Source: UBA3537 sp964219345 (GTDB lineage Bacteria; Bacteroidota; Bacteroidia; Flavobacteriales; Flavobacteriaceae). Taken from it: 16,459 nt of DNA. The notes below the pieces were generated by a model. The model was not told where the DNA came from. It ran no database searches and saw only the letters and a program-made list of their open reading frames with translations. Positions 14,071 to 16,459 of the stretch are shown piece by piece (the stretch's first letter is position 1; every line of letters begins with the position of its first letter). A program made the position numbers and the translations under genes. Location: NCBI GenBank assembly GCA_964219345.1, contig CAXPPN010000029.1:1-16459 (forward strand), read 5' to 3'.

Positions 14071-15117
14071 TTAGTTATTAATTATTGGAAAATATTTTTT
14101 TCTTAACCAAAACGAAACTCGCACCAATAAAATAAGTGCTGGTACTTCAACCAATGGACCAATGACTCCGGCAAAGGCTTGTTCAGAGTTGAGTCCAAAA
14201 ACACCAATGGCTACGGCAATGGCAAGCTCAAAATTATTGCCTGCTGCAGTGAATGCAACAGATGCTGTTTTGTCATAATCGCCACCCATAGCTTTTGTAA
14301 AGAAAAATCCAATGAGAAACATTGCTCCAAAATAAAGGAGTAATGGAATCGCAATAATTAGAACATCCATTGGAATTTCTACAATCAGTTCGCCTTTCAA
14401 AGAAAACATAACAACAATAGTAAATAACAATGCAATGAGTGTGAGTGGGGATATTGTGGGGATAAATGTTTGGGTATACCACGTTTCTCCTTTCAGTTTA
14501 ATTAAGATTTGACGACTCAAAATCCCTAATAAAAAAGGAATTCCTAAATATATAAGCACACTTTCTGCAACGGTTTGAATTGATATGTCGACAATAGCAC
14601 TTTCAAATCCAAAATATGGCGGTAAAACAGTGATAAAGATCCATGCATAAAAACTATAGGCAAAAACTTGAAACACACTGTTAAGGGCTACTAAAGCAGC
14701 ACCATATTCTGTACTTCCTTCGGCAAGATCATTCCACACCAAAACCATTGCAATACAACGTGCCAGCCCAATAAGAATTAATCCCACCATATATTCTGGG
14801 TAATCTTTTAAAAAAGTGATGGCTAAAATAAACATAAGGATAGGACCAATAATCCAATTGAGAAGCAATGAAATTGATACTATTTTTGTGTTTTGAAATA
14901 CTTTAGGAAGTAAGGAATAATTCACTTTTGCTAATGGTGGGTACATCATCACAATCAGTCCAATTGCTATAGGAATATTGGTTGTTCCGCTACTCATTCC
15001 ATTGATTATTTCCGGAATGTTTGGGATAAAATAGCCCAAACTTACTCCAAAACCCATTGCTATAAAAATCCATAACGTTAGGTTTTTGTCTAAAAAACTT
15101 AATTTTTTTCCTGCCAT
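14071..15117 (-). CDS. acr3: Arsenite efflux transporter, ACR3 family
   Basis: A 348-residue inner-membrane permease that exports arsenite, driven by the membrane potential or proton gradient. About ten hydrophobic segments span the chain, as expected. The family signature GLARCIAMVLVWND places the essential Cys121 in the fourth helix, and the conserved Glu297 in AAGNNFELAIAVAIGVFG corresponds to the acidic residue shown to matter in other ACR3 proteins. It is some distance from ArsB in sequence. The gene starts 3 bases after the arsenate reductase stop, as the last gene of the ars operon. The length is normal and no domain is fused. Confidence 0.94.
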   Translation of the reverse strand: MAGKKLSFLDKNLTLWIFIAMGFGVSLGYFIPNIPEIINGMSSGTTNIPIAIGLIVMMYPPLAKVNYSLLPKVFQNTKIVSISLLLNWIIGPILMFILAITFLKDYPEYMVGLILIGLARCIAMVLVWNDLAEGSTEYGAALVALNSVFQVFAYSFYAWIFITVLPPYFGFESAIVDISIQTVAESVLIYLGIPFLLGILSRQILIKLKGETWYTQTFIPTISPLTLIALLFTIVVMFSLKGELIVEIPMDVLIIAIPLLLYFGAMFLIGFFFTKAMGGDYDKTASVAFTAAGNNFELAIAVAIGVFGLNSEQAFAGVIGPLVEVPALILLVRVSFWLRKKYFPIINN

Positions 15118-15120
15118 GAT

Positions 15121-15735
15121 TTATAATTTAATTGTTGAAAAAACGAATTTTAGTTCTGTCGCAATGTGTAGGCTTCTTTCCATATATTTTTCTACTTGTT
15201 GTGGAGTTCCATCAAATGCTTTGGGGTCGTCATAAGTTACTGGAATTCGCGCTTTTGCATTTGCAATATATGGGCATTCTTTGTCGGCTGAGGAACAGGT
15301 TAAAATAGCTGCAAAATCAGAATTTGGATTAAAATTACTGTCAAATTTTTTAGAAAATCCAAGAATTGGATGTTCATTTTCAGAATATTTAATGGCATAT
15401 ATTGGATTAACCCCATTTGCAATAGTTTCTATTTCAAAACCAGTGCTTTCCAAGGTTTTAGCAGCAACTGGAAAAAGTGCTGTTGTTTCTGTTCCTCCAG
15501 AATAACAAAACACATTTTTGATATCAAAATAATGTGCCATTGTTTGTGCCCACACTTGAGACAAATGACTTCTTCGAGAATTGTGAGTACAAATAAAATT
15601 AAGACGAACAACTGCATTGGTTTCAACTTTTGACTGTATAAAATGTACAAGGGGTTGCAAGATGTTTTGGCGTTCGCTAGAAATACTATTAGTATCTAGT
15701 TTTTCAATTTGATTTTCTATTGTTTTAAAAAGCAT
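15121..15735 (-). CDS. arsC: Arsenate reductase, thioredoxin-coupled LMW phosphatase type
   Basis: A 204-residue protein that should reduce As(V) to As(III) in the cytoplasm so ACR3 can export it. The catalytic P-loop is Cys49-THNSR-Arg55-Ser (a CX5R loop). Two more cysteines, Cys147 and Cys154, lie in TCSSADKECP, with the same 7-residue spacing as the resolving cysteines Cys82 and Cys89 of Staphylococcus aureus ArsC. A DD pair (169-170) precedes PKAFDGTP as the expected general acid. This full triad supports a thioredoxin-regenerated reductase rather than a plain tyrosine phosphatase. It has about 40 extra N-terminal residues and an insert before Cys147, making it longer than the roughly 130-residue classical enzyme. 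It lies 33 bases after arsR and 3 before acr3. Confidence 0.88.
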   Translation of the reverse strand: MLFKTIENQIEKLDTNSISSERQNILQPLVHFIQSKVETNAVVRLNFICTHNSRRSHLSQVWAQTMAHYFDIKNVFCYSGGTETTALFPVAAKTLESTGFEIETIANGVNPIYAIKYSENEHPILGFSKKFDSNFNPNSDFAAILTCSSADKECPYIANAKARIPVTYDDPKAFDGTPQQVEKYMERSLHIATELKFVFSTIKL

Positions 15736-15768
15736 ATTTGGTTGTTTTTTATATTAATTTAAATGAGT

Positions 15769-16098
15769 TTAGCAACAGTTTTGTGGGCTTAAATCTTGAT
15801 TGATAAAGCCAGAAATAATATGCTTCATTTTTAGCCAATTTTCTGTATCAATACAATAACACACACTTGTTCCCTCTACACTTCCTTTGATAAGCCCAAG
15901 GGATTTTAAGGTTTTTAAATGTTGGGAAATTGTTGCTTGAGCAAGACCAATTTCTACAACTAAATCTCCACAAACACAGCTGTTAATCTTAAGTAAGTGT
16001 TCTAAAATAGCAACACGAGCAGGATGTCCTAATGCTTTTGAAAATCGCGCAATTTCATTGTGTTGGATGGAAAATATCTCTGTTTTTGCAATACCCAT
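15769..16098 (-). CDS. arsR: ArsR-family arsenic-responsive repressor
   Basis: A 109-residue ArsR/SmtB winged-helix repressor; metalloid binding releases it from operator DNA. The HTH is at about residues 40-72 (DLVVEIGLAQATISQHLKTL). The metal site of classical ArsR lies at the start of the recognition region as SCVCGD (Cys41 and Cys43), though the third cysteine of the plasmid R773 protein is replaced by Val47. Cys80 and Cys82 lie in the wing region (SVCYCID), and the chain ends in vicinal Cys108 and Cys109, so it has six cysteines and more than one possible thiolate site. It is the first gene of the arsR-arsC-acr3 operon, and an imperfect dyad overlaps its promoter. Confidence 0.93.
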   Translation of the reverse strand: MGIAKTEIFSIQHNEIARFSKALGHPARVAILEHLLKINSCVCGDLVVEIGLAQATISQHLKTLKSLGLIKGSVEGTSVCYCIDTENWLKMKHIISGFINQDLSPQNCC

Positions 16099-16116
16099 AA
16101 TTTATATAATTATTTC

Positions 16117-16132
16117 ATTGCAATATTACGAT
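16117..16132. promoter_or_regulatory. Candidate ArsR operator overlapping arsR promoter
   Basis: ATTGCAAT-ATTACGAT is an imperfect dyad (6 of 8 arm positions match). It contains the minus-strand box TAATATTG (16121-16128), which matches 7 of 8 positions of TAnnTTTG and lies about 22 bases before the arsR ATG. A TTTA at -33 lies 19 bases further. A repressor on this dyad would block polymerase. Both promoter and operator are inferred. Confidence 0.42.
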
Positions 16133-16140
16133 TAATAGAA

Positions 16141-16419
16141 ATGTTATTAAAACAAAAACCAGAAATTCTAAAAAAAATTGTAGATTTATATATTATGAGT
16201 AAGAGATCTCACATCAGTATATTTATTTTTTCTCTAGGTTTAGCTATTGTTTTTGGAGGCCTAGATTATGCGACACACAGCATGTTAGATTTGTTTTTAA
16301 ACAAAGGAAAATTTGTTGCTTTGGTTATATATACACTTCTTTTTATGGCAGTAACTTATACTGGTGTTTGGATGTATATTCAAGCAAAACTATTGTTAAA
16401 GAAAAAACCCACCAATTAG
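16141..16419 (+). CDS. Small two-helix membrane protein divergent from arsR, unknown function
   Basis: A 92-residue protein with an amphipathic, lysine-rich N-terminus, then two transmembrane helices (about residues 22-38 and 56-82) and a lysine-rich end. The start is uncertain: ATG 16141 gives this length, while ATG 16195 (MSKRSHIS) gives a 74-residue version that keeps both helices. I took 16141 because the extra segment (PEILKKIVDLY) looks protein-like. It is divergent from arsR, so the ars operator region could also affect it, but nothing in the protein suggests metalloid handling (no cysteines). The stop codon falls inside a terminator hairpin. I do not recognise the family. Confidence 0.65.
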   Translation: MLLKQKPEILKKIVDLYIMSKRSHISIFIFSLGLAIVFGGLDYATHSMLDLFLNKGKFVALVIYTLLFMAVTYTGVWMYIQAKLLLKKKPTN

Positions 16420-16429
16420 GTGGGCTTTA
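16402..16429. terminator. Bidirectional intrinsic terminator overlapping a stop codon
   Basis: A 6-bp GC-rich perfect stem, CCCACC (16408-16413) with GGTGGG (16419-16424) around a five-base loop, is preceded by six A and followed by CTTTAATT. The left arm encodes Pro-Thr of the membrane protein, and its TAG stop (16417-16419) lies in the loop and the right arm. On minus it ends in six U and would terminate a gene entering from the right edge. Confidence 0.75.
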
Positions 16430-16443
16430 ATTGAACTTATGTA

Positions 16444-16459
16444 GTGTAGCGGTGACACT
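16444..16459 (-). tRNA. Possible 3' end of a tRNA cut by the window edge
   Basis: On the minus strand the last bases read AGT-GTCAC-CGCTACA-C, which could be the end of a T-loop, a T-stem strand, a 7-base acceptor strand and a discriminator C. Discriminator C is characteristic of tRNA-His. It lies 19 bases from a minus-oriented terminator, much like the tRNA-Pro arrangement. Too little sequence is present to fold it, so this is tentative. Confidence 0.25.

Noticed and set aside
15281..15633. Plus-strand ORFs opposite arsC
   Set aside because: Antisense shadows of a gene with intact catalytic motifs; no plausible protein features.
1..16459. CRISPR arrays, insertion sequences, attachment sites, toxin-antitoxin or phage genes
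   Set aside because: No regularly spaced repeats, transposase, integrase or paired toxin was seen; the small XRE gene has no toxin partner beside it.

Overview
The window looks like a chromosomal segment from a member of the Bacteroidetes, most likely a marine or aquatic Flavobacteriaceae. The DNA is AT-rich. Genes lack clear Shine-Dalgarno sites. Several intergenic regions carry the Bacteroidetes -7 promoter box TAnnTTTG. The secreted glucanase ends in a type IX secretion (T9SS) sorting domain, and the one complete tRNA has no encoded CCA. No insertion sequence, phage gene, integrase or CRISPR array is visible, so most of the window reads as ordinary genome with small accessory modules.

Layout. 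(1) 1-1363, plus strand: the end of a cytochrome oxidase maturation cluster, with a SCO1/SenC copper protein (5' truncated), a DUF420 membrane protein and a 73-residue cysteine-containing membrane protein. (2) 1360-1587, minus strand: a small XRE-type regulator, divergent from (3) 1802-8318, plus strand: a tightly packed run of one ABC ATPase, two different MacB/FtsX-type permeases, a periplasmic adaptor and a TolC-like outer membrane protein. This set would make a complete tripartite exporter. It runs on with almost no spacing into tsaB (tRNA t6A synthesis) and a small membrane protein. (4) 8340-11987, minus strand: an HxlR regulator with a single N-terminal cysteine, a DsbD-type thiol:disulfide interchange protein, a HupE/UreJ-family membrane protein and a dCMP-deaminase-family enzyme. 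(5) 12138-13685, plus strand: a T9SS-secreted GH16 beta-glucanase (laminarinase-like). It is followed by a bidirectional terminator and a minus-strand tRNA-Pro(GGG). (6) 13881-14066, plus strand: a single-domain CDGSH iron-sulfur protein. (7) 14071-16098, minus strand: an arsenic resistance operon, arsR - thioredoxin-type arsenate reductase - ACR3 arsenite exporter. (8) 16141-16419, plus strand: a small two-helix membrane protein whose stop codon lies inside a second terminator hairpin. A possible truncated tRNA lies at the right edge.

How the parts work together. ArsR should sense As(III), ArsC should reduce arsenate using thioredoxin, and ACR3 should export the arsenite. SCO1, DUF420 and the small cysteine protein belong to respiratory oxidase assembly. 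The exporter genes supply every layer of an envelope-spanning MacAB-TolC-like machine, but the substrate cannot be read from sequence. The HxlR-DsbD-HupE-deaminase run is co-oriented, but only HxlR and DsbD share an obvious redox theme. The most noteworthy unexplained signals are non-coding: palindromes in the HxlR/GH16 intergenic region, a long-range inverted repeat in the XRE/ABC intergenic region, and a dyad overlapping the arsR promoter. I found no clear evidence of a wholly new system. The best candidates for undescribed biology are the small cysteine protein in the oxidase cluster and the regulatory palindromes.
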